The notes below the pieces were generated by a model that worked only from the letters and a program-made list of their open reading frames with translations, made no database searches and was not told where the DNA came from. A program made the translations under genes and the position numbers. Positions 1 to 6,284 of a stretch of 9,268 nt of DNA are shown here, piece by piece; the stretch's first letter is position 1, and every line of letters starts with the position of its first letter. The DNA comes from Phycisphaerae bacterium (GTDB lineage: Bacteria; Planctomycetota; Phycisphaerae; UBA1845; Fen-1342). The stretch spans positions 1 to 9,268 of the forward strand of contig JALSRY010000570.1 of the NCBI GenBank assembly GCA_026984555.1, in the 5' to 3' direction.

Positions 1-2
1 GC

Positions 3-1325
3 GCCCTCTCGCCGATCGTCAGCGGGCTATCCGACGACGACTACCTCTACAGCTTCGAGCAACGCACCGATGGCAGCAGCACGCACCGATGGATTTTCGC
101 CAACCTGCCCGGGGCGGAGCACGAACCGCAAATGCTGCCCTGGCCGGCACGCGGCGTTCGGCTCGCGTTCACGACCGCCGGCGATGAGGCCTCGTGGGTG
201 CGCGGGCGGCTGGGCGCGATCGACGCTGCCGCGGACGAATCGCCGCTGGTCACCAACCTGGCGGCGGAATGGACGAAAGATTGCATGACGGATGCCGAGA
301 AACTGGCGGCTTTGCACAAGCACCTGGCGGATACGTTCAACTTCGTGACGTTCGATGTGACCTGGCGTCCCACGCTGCCGCGGAAGGCGTCCGTTGCGCT
401 GGGCGATTGCTACGGTTTGCCGGCCGAGGCCGCGGCCGCCTTGCTGGCGCTGAGCCGTGCCGCGGGCGTCGCGGCGCGACCGGCGTTGCTGGTCGACGAC
501 GAGCGCTGGGATTCGCGGGTGGCCCAGCCGGCGCTGGTGGCGGCATACGTGTTGTTGGTGCAAGGCGACGACGGCCCGCAACTGTGGCATCCGCGCCACG
601 GGCGCATCGGTCGTGATCGGCATTGGGCCGGCCACACCGCGATCTACGTCGAGGGCGACAAGCTCGCTCGACTGGCGTTGCCGGCGTGGACCGACGCGGA
701 CGAAAGCCGTTGCCACATCGCGGGACAGGTGGACCTCGGCGCCGACCGGCGCTACACCGGCAAGCTCGCGGTACGCAGCAGCGGCTTGTTCGCACCGCCG
801 ACGGAACTCGACGATCAGCCCGCGCAACGCCGACGGCTCGAGGCGTTGGTCGGCCGGCTCATGCCGGGTGCCAAGGTCGAGGATTTCACGGTACGCCGGC
901 TCGGCGGCGGCGTGTTCGAGGCCGAGTTGCGGATCGCGGGCGGACCGCTCGATGAAACGGCGGGGCTGGTGACGTTCACGCTCGGACAAACCGACCCGGC
1001 GCTCGGCGACGTGTCCATTCCGCATACCCGCTCGGTGCGGCACGCGCCGGCGCGGCTCGTGGGTGCGTTCGACGAACGCATCGACCTCACGGTTTCGTGG
1101 CCCGATGGTTGGAAAGCCGCGGCTCGGCCGGGTGCGCTCGAGCGGGTCGAAGGCGCGTGGGGGCAGGTCGAACAAACCGTTCGCACCGCGGCTCACAAGG
1201 CGATCATCACGCGGGTCTTGCGTATCAACCAGCGCGATCTTCCCGCTGCGGCGGTGGGAGCGTTGCGTGCCCCGCTCAACGAGCTGCGCAGCGACCACGC
1301 GCGAACGCTTCTTCTGGAACCATAG
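3..1325 (+). CDS. DUF3857/transglutaminase-like protein, 3' part (start outside window)
   Basis: The frame is open from the first bases of the window to a TAG stop, giving 440 visible residues. A possible internal ATG at 132 is not the start, because family-like sequence precedes it. The order fits the DUF3857 - transglutaminase core - DUF3858-like layout. The end of a beta-rich domain comes first, then the helix 'DAEKLAALHKHLADTF', then 'GDCYGLPAEAAALLALSRAAG' split around the nucleophile Cys (codon 408-410, fragment residue 136). The C-terminal part carries the 'VRHAPARLVGAFDERI...PDGW' pattern seen after such cores. Two key residues look lost. Where relatives have 'FNHV' there is 'LVAAYV' (Ala at residues 180-181), and the usual 'LDP' is 'WHP' (His196). 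These proteins are usually exported or membrane-anchored, but no signal peptide can be seen here because the N-terminus is missing. Family assignment is good. Catalytic activity is doubtful and the substrate is unknown. Confidence 0.8.
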   Translation, partial: ALSPIVSGLSDDDYLYSFEQRTDGSSTHRWIFANLPGAEHEPQMLPWPARGVRLAFTTAGDEASWVRGRLGAIDAAADESPLVTNLAAEWTKDCMTDAEKLAALHKHLADTFNFVTFDVTWRPTLPRKASVALGDCYGLPAEAAAALLALSRAAGVAARPALLVDDERWDSRVAQPALVAAYVLLVQGDDGPQLWHPRHGRIGRDRHWAGHTAIYVEGDKLARLALPAWTDADESRCHIAGQVDLGADRRYTGKLAVRSSGLFAPPTELDDQPAQRRRLEALVGRLMPGAKVEDFTVRRLGGGVFEAELRIAGGPLDETAGLVTFTLGQTDPALGDVSIPHTRSVRHAPARLVGAFDERIDLTVSWPDGWKAAARPGALERVEGAWGQVEQTVRTAAHKAIITRVLRINQRDLPAAAVGALRAPLNELRSDHARTLLLEP

Positions 1326-1345
1326 CGGGTTCGGCCGGTCCGCGC

Positions 1346-1443
1346 GTCGCCGGGGCGACTCGCGAGGCGGACTCGCGAATGGCCCGCGCCGTTTCAGTAC
1401 GGCACCGGCGGCCGGGCCGCTTGGCGCTTCGACGCGGCGGCCC
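1346..1443 (+). other. Hairpin-rich segment after the transglutaminase-like gene
   Basis: Three inverted repeats follow each other. GTCGC/GCGAC closes a CGGG loop at 1346-1359. TCGCGAG/CTCGCGA lies at 1360-1378 with a 5-nt loop, overlapping a 9-base direct repeat GACTCGCGA at 1357-1365 and 1370-1378. GGGCCGC/GCGGCCC lies at 1414-1443, with an inner GCG/CGC pairing around CTTCGA. No T-run follows any of them, so a classical intrinsic terminator is not supported. They could help end the upstream transcript or stabilise its 3' end. At this GC content some such pairing is expected by chance. Confidence 0.3.
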
Positions 1444-1453
1444 CGCGTACGCG
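1444..1453. other. 10-base perfect palindrome, possible operator
   Basis: CGCGTACGCG is perfectly self-complementary. It ends 25 bases before the -35 box of the candidate promoter for the dehydrogenase-like gene, a place where a dimeric regulator could bind. There is no second copy in the promoter to strengthen the idea, so it may be chance. Confidence 0.15.
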
Positions 1454-1478
1454 CGTTGGGGGTTCGATCCGCCCAGGT

Positions 1479-1506
1479 TTGAGAAATCCGGCGGAAGTGT
1501 TCTAAT
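1479..1506 (+). promoter_or_regulatory. Candidate sigma70 promoter for the dehydrogenase-like gene
   Basis: TTGAGA (1479-1484) matches TTGACA in 5 of 6 positions. It is followed 16 bases later by TCTAAT (1501-1506), which matches TATAAT in 5 of 6. Transcription would begin near 1513, leaving a leader of about 50 nt before the ATG at 1563. This is the best promoter match I see in the window, and it stands out as an AT-rich patch in GC-rich DNA. It suggests the downstream gene has its own transcript. Confidence 0.5.
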
Positions 1507-1562
1507 ACAGCCCGGTGTACGGGGACGTCAGGATTGCGGCACGATAGGAAAGTGTGAGCCCC

Positions 1563-2768
1563 ATGAAAACGCTCGTCGGCTGCAAGCTCCCGGATTCGGC
1601 GCTCGACGAACTCAGGTCGCTCGGCACAGAGCTCATCTATCAGCCCGACCTGACCACCGCCCAGCTCGAAAAACTCATCGGCGACGTCGCGATTCTCGTG
1701 GTCTGCCGCACGCGCGTTTCCCGCGAGGCGATTAGCGCGGGGCGTTCGCTCCAGTTGATCGTCCGGGCGGGTACGAACACGGCAAACATCGCGATCGAGG
1801 AAGCGTCGGCGGCGGGGATCTTCGTGTGCAACTGTCCGGACAAGGACGCCGCCGCCGTGGCCGAGTTGATGCTCGGGTTCCTGATTGCACTCGATCGTCG
1901 CCTGCCGCAACTCGCCGGCGTGTTCGACCGGGGCGCGGTGGGGGGACCGGCGTGCGGGGGGGATGCCCGCGGCCTGGCCGGACGAACGCTCGGGTTGCTC
2001 GGGTTCGGCGCGGCCCAGCGAGAGCTGGCCCGCCGGGCGCAAGCCTGTCATGTGGATGTGCTCGTATGGGCCGCGGACCTCTCGCAGGACGCTGCGAGCC
2101 GACATGGTGTCCGCGCCTGCTCCTGGCCGCGGGAGCTTGCCCGTCAGAGCGACATGATCGCAGCGCATGTTCCCCGACAGGAGGCGGACGGGATGCTCGT
2201 GGACGCCGAGTTCCTCGAGAACATGCGCCCCGGCGCGTACCTCGTGTTCGCGGGACATCCGGCGGGACTGGACACGAACGCTTTGGCGGAAATCGCTCCG
2301 CGCCGGAAACTGCGCGTCGCCTGCGACCTGAGCGCTCCCCAACTGACCGGCAGCGATACGGGTCGTTTCAAGAATCGCTTGGGCGAGCTGCCCGACGTAT
2401 TGGCGACGTTCGGCCTCGCCGACCGTACCCAGCAGGCCTGGGAAGCCACGGCCGCGGAGGTCGTCCGGGTCGTGCGCGAGTTTCTTGTCGCCGGCACGGT
2501 CCGCAATTGCGTGAACCTGCTGGAATCCAGCCCTGCCACGTGGCAATTGCTCCTGCGGCTTCGAGATACGGTCGGCGTGATGGCGGCGATCATGGACCAC
2601 ATTCGCGCCGACGGGATCAACGCCCAGGAAATCCAGGCCCGCGTTTTCGCCGGCGCCAAGGCCGCCTGGTGCGTTATCGCCCTCGACGAACGCCCCAGTG
2701 CCGAGGGGCTCGACGCTATCCGCAAGCTCGACGGCGTGCTACACTTGGAACTCCGAGCTTTGGTCTGA
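1563..2768 (+). CDS. D-2-hydroxyacid dehydrogenase (SerA-like) fold with ACT domain, probable pseudoenzyme
   Basis: The product has 401 residues from ATG 1563. AGGAA at 1546-1550 is the likely ribosome site; a GTG at 1554 would add three residues but sits too close to it. The family pattern is clear: 'VRAGTNTANI' at 68-76, a Rossmann core at 142-172, 'AHVPRQEADGMLVDAEFLENM' split around residue 210, then an ACT domain at about 328-401. This is the phosphoglycerate dehydrogenase layout. Aligned by eye to E. coli SerA, the catalytic Arg is His232 ('AGHPAG' for 'ASRGTV'), the Glu is Gln260 and the proton-relay His is Gly284 ('TFGLADRT' for 'TPHIGGST'). The third glycine of GxGxxG is Gln152, and the ribose-binding Asp appears to be Ala170. 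The fold and probably the ligand-sensing ACT domain remain, while oxidation of 3-phosphoglycerate looks very unlikely. Calling it serA would mislead. A sensor or scaffold role is inference. Confidence 0.85.
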   Translation: MKTLVGCKLPDSALDELRSLGTELIYQPDLTTAQLEKLIGDVAILVVCRTRVSREAISAGRSLQLIVRAGTNTANIAIEEASAAGIFVCNCPDKDAAAVAELMLGFLIALDRRLPQLAGVFDRGAVGGPACGGDARGLAGRTLGLLGFGAAQRELARRAQACHVDVLVWAADLSQDAASRHGVRACSWPRELARQSDMIAAHVPRQEADGMLVDAEFLENMRPGAYLVFAGHPAGLDTNALAEIAPRRKLRVACDLSAPQLTGSDTGRFKNRLGELPDVLATFGLADRTQQAWEATAAEVVRVVREFLVAGTVRNCVNLLESSPATWQLLLRLRDTVGVMAAIMDHIRADGINAQEIQARVFAGAKAAWCVIALDERPSAEGLDAIRKLDGVLHLELRALV

Positions 2769-2799
2769 ATCGCCCCGCGCCGGATCGGTGGCGGTAGCA

Positions 2800-2825
2800 A
2801 CCGGCGAGGCGAACGCCGGTATAAC
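2800..2825 (+). promoter_or_regulatory. Hairpin overlapping a possible -10 box, ahead of the cyclophilin
   Basis: ACCGGCG (2800-2806) pairs perfectly with CGCCGGT (2814-2820) around a 7-nt loop, 31 bases after the dehydrogenase-like stop. The T at 2820 also opens TATAAC (2820-2825), a 5 of 6 match to the -10 consensus, 40 bases before the cyclophilin ATG. No good -35 is visible; TAGCAA at 2795-2800 is poor. The site may end one transcript and start the next, but the evidence is modest. Confidence 0.3.
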
Positions 2826-2864
2826 TCGACATACGGACCCGACCTTCCGGGAAGAAAACGAGTG

Positions 2865-3899
2865 ATGCACAGACACCTGATCGTGATGTTCTTGTCGGCG
2901 GCTTTGGCGGCGGTCGGCGCGGCCCAGACTCCGCCGCCCGCCACGACCACGGATGCCGCCTCGCGCCTGCGCGCCGAGCTTTCCCTGGAGCGAGCGCTCT
3001 ATTTCCCGCAAGAGCCGATACGCGTCCGCTTTACGCTGTTCAACCCGACCGAGCAGCCCGTCGAGTTCGTCGCGCCGGCACCCGAAAGCGATGGGGGCGG
3101 AATCACCCTGCCGCGGTCACTGGTGTTCGGTACCGCGGCCCAGCCGGCGCTGACGGTGGCATACGAGAAGGACGCACCCGTTGCGCTCCGCAGTTCCCAG
3201 CCCACGGCCGGTGGTGCCGAGCCCGCGACGCTGCGCCTCGCGCCCCACGCCTCGCTCGGCGTGGAAATCGACATCACCCGGCTCGACCGCATGTTTCGCT
3301 ATCCCGGCGAGTACCGCCTCGAATGGAAGCCACTCGGCGACCGAGGCGTCGCCGCGACGCTGGCGTTTCGCATCGAACGACGGATGGTGGCCGTGCTCGT
3401 GACCGACTACGGCAAGGTCACATTTTCCCTCTTGTATGAAAAGGCCCCCCGCAATGTCGAGAACTTCCTCGACCTCGCCCGCCAGCATTTCTACGATCAC
3501 AAGTTGATCCATCGGATCATTCCCGGCTTCATCCTCCAGGGTGGCTCGCCCGATGGCACCTCGCGCGGTGTCCGGCCCGACGGCAAACTCGTCCCGGCGG
3601 AATGCAACGACACTCCCTTCCAGCCGGGCACGCTCGCGATGGCCCACAAGCCCGACGACCCCGATTCGGCGAGCTGTCAGTTCTTCGTCTGTCTGGCGCG
3701 TCTGCCGGAGCTGGACGGCAAGTACACGGCGATCGGCCAAGCCAGCGACGAGGAAAGCCTGCGCACGCTGCGACGGTTGGGTGAAGTCAGCACCGACCGC
3801 GACGGGCGGCCCCTCCATCCGGTCGTGATCCGCTTCTTCACGCTGCGGCGGGCCGACGAGCCCCGCCGGGCTCCCGTGAGCCAATCGCCCACTCCCTGA
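2865..3899 (+). CDS. Secreted cyclophilin-type peptidyl-prolyl cis-trans isomerase with N-terminal beta domain
   Basis: The product has 344 residues from ATG 2865, with GGGAAG at 2849-2854 as a moderate ribosome site; GTG 2862 is an in-frame alternative. A signal peptide fits residues 1-20 (hydrophobic 'LIVMFLSAALAAVGAA'), with no lipobox Cys, so export to the periplasm is expected. Residues about 37-172 form a beta-rich segment ('LYFPQEPIRVRFTLFNPTEQ', then 'YPGEYRLEW') resembling an Ig-like or BsuPI-type domain. The cyclophilin domain spans about 174-328. By analogy with human CypA it keeps Arg217 and Phe222 in 'HRIIPGF', Gln225 in 'QGG' and 'QFF' at 272-274. The CypA Trp121 and His126 positions hold Glu282 and Tyr287, so cyclosporin binding would be weak. 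The role is to speed X-Pro isomerisation in exported proteins. The N-terminal domain may bind clients or the envelope, which is inference. Confidence 0.9.
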   Translation: MHRHLIVMFLSAALAAVGAAQTPPPATTTDAASRLRAELSLERALYFPQEPIRVRFTLFNPTEQPVEFVAPAPESDGGGITLPRSLVFGTAAQPALTVAYEKDAPVALRSSQPTAGGAEPATLRLAPHASLGVEIDITRLDRMFRYPGEYRLEWKPLGDRGVAATLAFRIERRMVAVLVTDYGKVTFSLLYEKAPRNVENFLDLARQHFYDHKLIHRIIPGFILQGGSPDGTSRGVRPDGKLVPAECNDTPFQPGTLAMAHKPDDPDSASCQFFVCLARLPELDGKYTAIGQASDEESLRTLRRLGEVSTDRDGRPLHPVVIRFFTLRRADEPRRAPVSQSPTP

Positions 3900-3929
3900 T
3901 CGCCCCGCCGCTGGGGCCCGCGCCCGCGG

Positions 3930-3958
3930 TTGCGCGGCCGGGAACCAGCCGATACAAT
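3930..3958 (+). promoter_or_regulatory. Candidate promoter for the cysS-gmk-rpoZ-coaC operon
   Basis: TACAAT (3953-3958) matches the -10 consensus in 5 of 6 positions. TTGCGC (3930-3935), 17 bases upstream, keeps only the TTG of the -35 box. Transcription would start near 3965, about 50 nt before the cysS ATG. A small hairpin CCGCG-GTTG-CGCGG (3924-3937) overlaps the -35 and may belong to the end of the cyclophilin transcript. Confidence 0.4.
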
Positions 3959-4014
3959 GCCGCCCGGTGGCCACCAGGCCGCTGGATGATCCCGATCGGT
4001 TGGCGAGGAAGGTC

Positions 4015-5475
4015 ATGGCGCTGAAGGTTTACAACAGTCTCACCCGCACGCGGGAGGAATTCGTGCCGCTCGATCCGCCGCGTGTGGGCATGTACGTATG
4101 CGGGCCGACGGTGTACGGCCACAGCCATCTCGGGCACGCCAAGAGCTACGTGAGCTTCGACGCGATTCTGCGCTGGTTGCGGTATTCGGGCTATGAAGTC
4201 AACTACGTGCAGAACATCACCGATGTCGGCCACCTCACCGACGACGCCGACGCGGGCGAGGACAAGATTGTGGCCGAGGCTCGCCGGCGGGGGCTGCACC
4301 CGATGGCGGTCGTCGAGGTGTTCATGCGCAGCTACTACGAGGACATGGACGCGCTCAACATCCTGCGTCCCGACATCGCGCCGCGGGCCAGCGGTCATAT
4401 TCCCGAGCAGATCGAGGCGGTCAAGAAACTGCTCGAGAGCGGCCACGCGTACGAAGTCAACGGATCGGTCTACTTCGATGTGCATTCGTTCGGCGACTAC
4501 GGCCGGCTCAGCGGGCGCAGCGTGGACGAGATGGAGGCCGGCGCGCGGGTCGAGATCAACCCCGACAAACGCCATCCGTCCGATTTCGCGCTGTGGAAAC
4601 GGGCCGAGCCGGGACACATCATGCGCTGGCCCAGCCCGTGGGGCGAGGGCTACCCCGGCTGGCACCTCGAATGCTCGGTCATGAGCCAGAAGTACATCGG
4701 CGAGACGCTCGATATCCACGGCGGTGGCATGGAAAACAAGTTCCCGCACCACGACTGCGAGATCGCCCAGGCCCAGTCCATCACCGGAAAACCCTTCGCC
4801 CGCTACTGGCTCCACAACAACATGTGCACGCTCAACGGGCAGAAGATGGGCAAGAGCCTCGGCAACGCCATCACGCTCAAGGAGGTTTTCCACGAGGGCA
4901 CCCGGCACCTCGAAAAAACGTTCGAGCCCGTCGTCGTGCGGCACTTCATCCTCACCAGCCACTACCGCCAGCCGATCGACTTCTCCAACGCGGCGTTGAT
5001 GGCGGCGGAGAGCGGCTCGCACAAGCTGCGTGACGCGGTGCGTGAGCTCTCGCGGGCCGCCCGGCAGGCGCCCGAAAAACCCGAATCGGAGCAAGTCCGC
5101 CGGACGCTGGAGAAGATCGAGCAGCGTTTCCGCGAGGCGATGGACGAGGACTTCAACACCGCCGCCGCCATCGCCGTCGTGTTCGATTTCACCCGCGAGG
5201 TTCATCAGTGGATCGAGGCCGGCGTCGGCCGGGCCGACCTCGCCGCCGCCGACACGCTCATGCGGCACCTGACGGGCGATGTGCTCGGGTTCGAGTGGCC
5301 CGCGCCGATGGGCGGGGCGGACGAATCCAAGCAGGACGCCCTGATCGGGCTGCTCGCGGAAATTCGCGAACAAGCCCGCAAAGCGAAAAACTTCGAGTTG
5401 GCGGACACCATCCGCGACCGGCTGGCGGCGATCGGTGTCCAGTTGCGCGACACCCCCCAGGGACCCGTCTGGTAG
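4015..5475 (+). CDS. cysS: Cysteine--tRNA ligase
   Basis: This cytoplasmic class I synthetase activates cysteine with ATP and charges tRNA-Cys. ATG 4015 is chosen because GAGG at 4005-4008 lies 6 bases ahead and '[10 protein letters not shown]' is the usual family start; an upstream GTG at 3967 would add 16 unrelated residues. The product has 486 residues, a normal length. '[14 protein letters not shown]' (29-42) holds the HIGH-type motif, and 'KMGKS' (277-281) is the KMSKS loop. Zinc ligands matching the E. coli enzyme are Cys29, Cys220, His245 and Glu249 in 'PHHDCEIAQ'. '[19 protein letters not shown]' is the variant insertion seen in some phyla in place of 'NITDVDDKI'. The anticodon-side C-terminal helices are complete. 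It is the first gene of the operon and is followed by gmk after 6 nt. Confidence 0.97.
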   Translation: MALKVYNSLTRTREEFVPLDPPRVGMYVCGPTVYGHSHLGHAKSYVSFDAILRWLRYSGYEVNYVQNITDVGHLTDDADAGEDKIVAEARRRGLHPMAVVEVFMRSYYEDMDALNILRPDIAPRASGHIPEQIEAVKKLLESGHAYEVNGSVYFDVHSFGDYGRLSGRSVDEMEAGARVEINPDKRHPSDFALWKRAEPGHIMRWPSPWGEGYPGWHLECSVMSQKYIGETLDIHGGGMENKFPHHDCEIAQAQSITGKPFARYWLHNNMCTLNGQKMGKSLGNAITLKEVFHEGTRHLEKTFEPVVVRHFILTSHYRQPIDFSNAALMAAESGSHKLRDAVRELSRAARQAPEKPESEQVRRTLEKIEQRFREAMDEDFNTAAAIAVVFDFTREVHQWIEAGVGRADLAAADTLMRHLTGDVLGFEWPAPMGGADESKQDALIGLLAEIREQARKAKNFELADTIRDRLAAIGVQLRDTPQGPVW

Positions 5476-5481
5476 GCTTTC

Positions 5482-6066
5482 ATGAACGAACCGAAAAAGG
5501 GAAAACTGGTCGTGATCAGCGGCCCTTCGGGGGCCGGGAAGACCTCGATCTGCAACGAGCTGCTGCGGCGGATTCCCAACGCGCGCTGGTCCGTGTCGGT
5601 GACGACGCGTCCCCGCCGGGGCGACGAGGTAGACGGGCAGGCGTACCGTTTCGTATCGCGGGAGGAGTTCCGGCGGATGATCGAGCAGGACGAGCTGCTG
5701 GAGTACGCCGAGTACCTGGGCAACCTCTACGGCACGCCCCGGCGGCCGGTCGAGGAGGCCATCGCCCGCGGGGAGATCATCATCCTTGAGATCGACGTGC
5801 AGGGCGGGGCGCAGATCGCCCGACGCATGCCGGAGTCGATCCGCATTTTCGTGCTCCCGCCGACGATGGAGACGTTGCGGGCCCGCCTCGAGGGGCGCCA
5901 GACGGAGTCGGAAGCGATCCAGCGCAAACGGCTGGCCGAAGCGGACGGCGAAATCGCCTTTGCCCAGGGCTCGGGCTACTACCAATACTTCATCACGAAC
6001 GATATACTGGAGGATTCGGTGAAACGGGTGCTCGAAATCATCGAACAGGAGATACGCAAGACATGA
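5482..6066 (+). CDS. gmk: Guanylate kinase
   Basis: The enzyme converts GMP and ATP to GDP and ADP in purine nucleotide synthesis and salvage, in the cytoplasm. The product has 194 residues, typical for the family. The P-loop is 'GPSGAGKTS' (14-22). GMP-binding residues are visible in 'SVTTRPRRGDEVDG' (39-52), Tyr55, Glu74 and Tyr83, followed by 'EIDVQGG' (103-109). The lid region 'EGRQTESEAIQRKRL' carries the usual arginines. ATG 5482 is 6 nt after the cysS stop; the only ribosome-site-like bases (GGTAGG) overlap that stop, which suggests translational coupling. The gene's end overlaps the start of the omega gene by 4 nt (ATGA). Confidence 0.97.
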   Translation: MNEPKKGKLVVISGPSGAGKTSICNELLRRIPNARWSVSVTTRPRRGDEVDGQAYRFVSREEFRRMIEQDELLEYAEYLGNLYGTPRRPVEEAIARGEIIILEIDVQGGAQIARRMPESIRIFVLPPTMETLRARLEGRQTESEAIQRKRLAEADGEIAFAQGSGYYQYFITNDILEDSVKRVLEIIEQEIRKT

Positions 6067-6284
6067 TCGAAGCCCTCATGAGCGACGACCTGATCGACAA
6101 GGTCGGCGGCCGGTTCCGCCTGACCGCGCTGATCCAGAAACGCTGGCTCGAGCTGCTCCAGGGCGCGCGTCCGCTCGTTGATCCCGCGGGCAAGACCGAG
6201 ATGGAGATCGTCGTCGAGGAAATCGCCCAGGGTAAGATCGACATCGACTTCGACGCGTCCAAGCTGTCCAAGCCCGGCGGTTGA
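6063..6284 (+). CDS. rpoZ: DNA-directed RNA polymerase omega subunit (RpoZ-like)
   Basis: The product has 73 residues. 'LIDKVGGRFRLTALIQKRWLELL' (split here at residue 20-21: ...LTALI/QKRW) follows the omega pattern of a helix, an Arg-Phe/Tyr pair, then a Lys-Arg helix, and 'EMEIVVEEIAQGKI' is the conserved second part. The usual 'NRF' is 'GGRF', and the C-terminal tail is very short. Omega binds the beta' subunit and helps RNA polymerase assemble. ATG 6063 overlaps the gmk stop (ATGA) and has AGGAG at 6047-6051, 11 bases ahead; ATG 6078 is an alternative with poorer support. Position between gmk and a CoA gene is the classic bacterial context and strongly supports the assignment. Sequence alone would be less certain for so short a protein. 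Confidence 0.88.
   Translation: MIEALMSDDLIDKVGGRFRLTALIQKRWLELLQGARPLVDPAGKTEMEIVVEEIAQGKIDIDFDASKLSKPGG

Noticed and set aside
27..2600. 857-codon open frame on the minus strand, antisense to the transglutaminase-like and dehydrogenase-like genes
   Set aside because: It crosses two genes with clear family motifs and an intergenic region, and it reads as low-complexity Arg/Pro/Ala/Gly. High GC at third positions of the real genes removes stops from this frame.
1563..2768. Naming the dehydrogenase-like gene serA
   Set aside because: The fold and ACT domain fit, but the catalytic Arg, Glu and His and the glycine loop are changed, so the enzymatic name is not supported.
3967..4014. GTG start at 3967 for cysS
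   Set aside because: It adds 16 residues not expected in the family and overlaps the likely leader, while ATG 4015 has a good ribosome site and the usual N-terminal sequence.
3838..5985. 715-codon open frame on the minus strand, opposite cysS and gmk
   Set aside because: It is an antisense mirror of two well-identified housekeeping genes, with no motif, signal peptide or ribosome site of its own.
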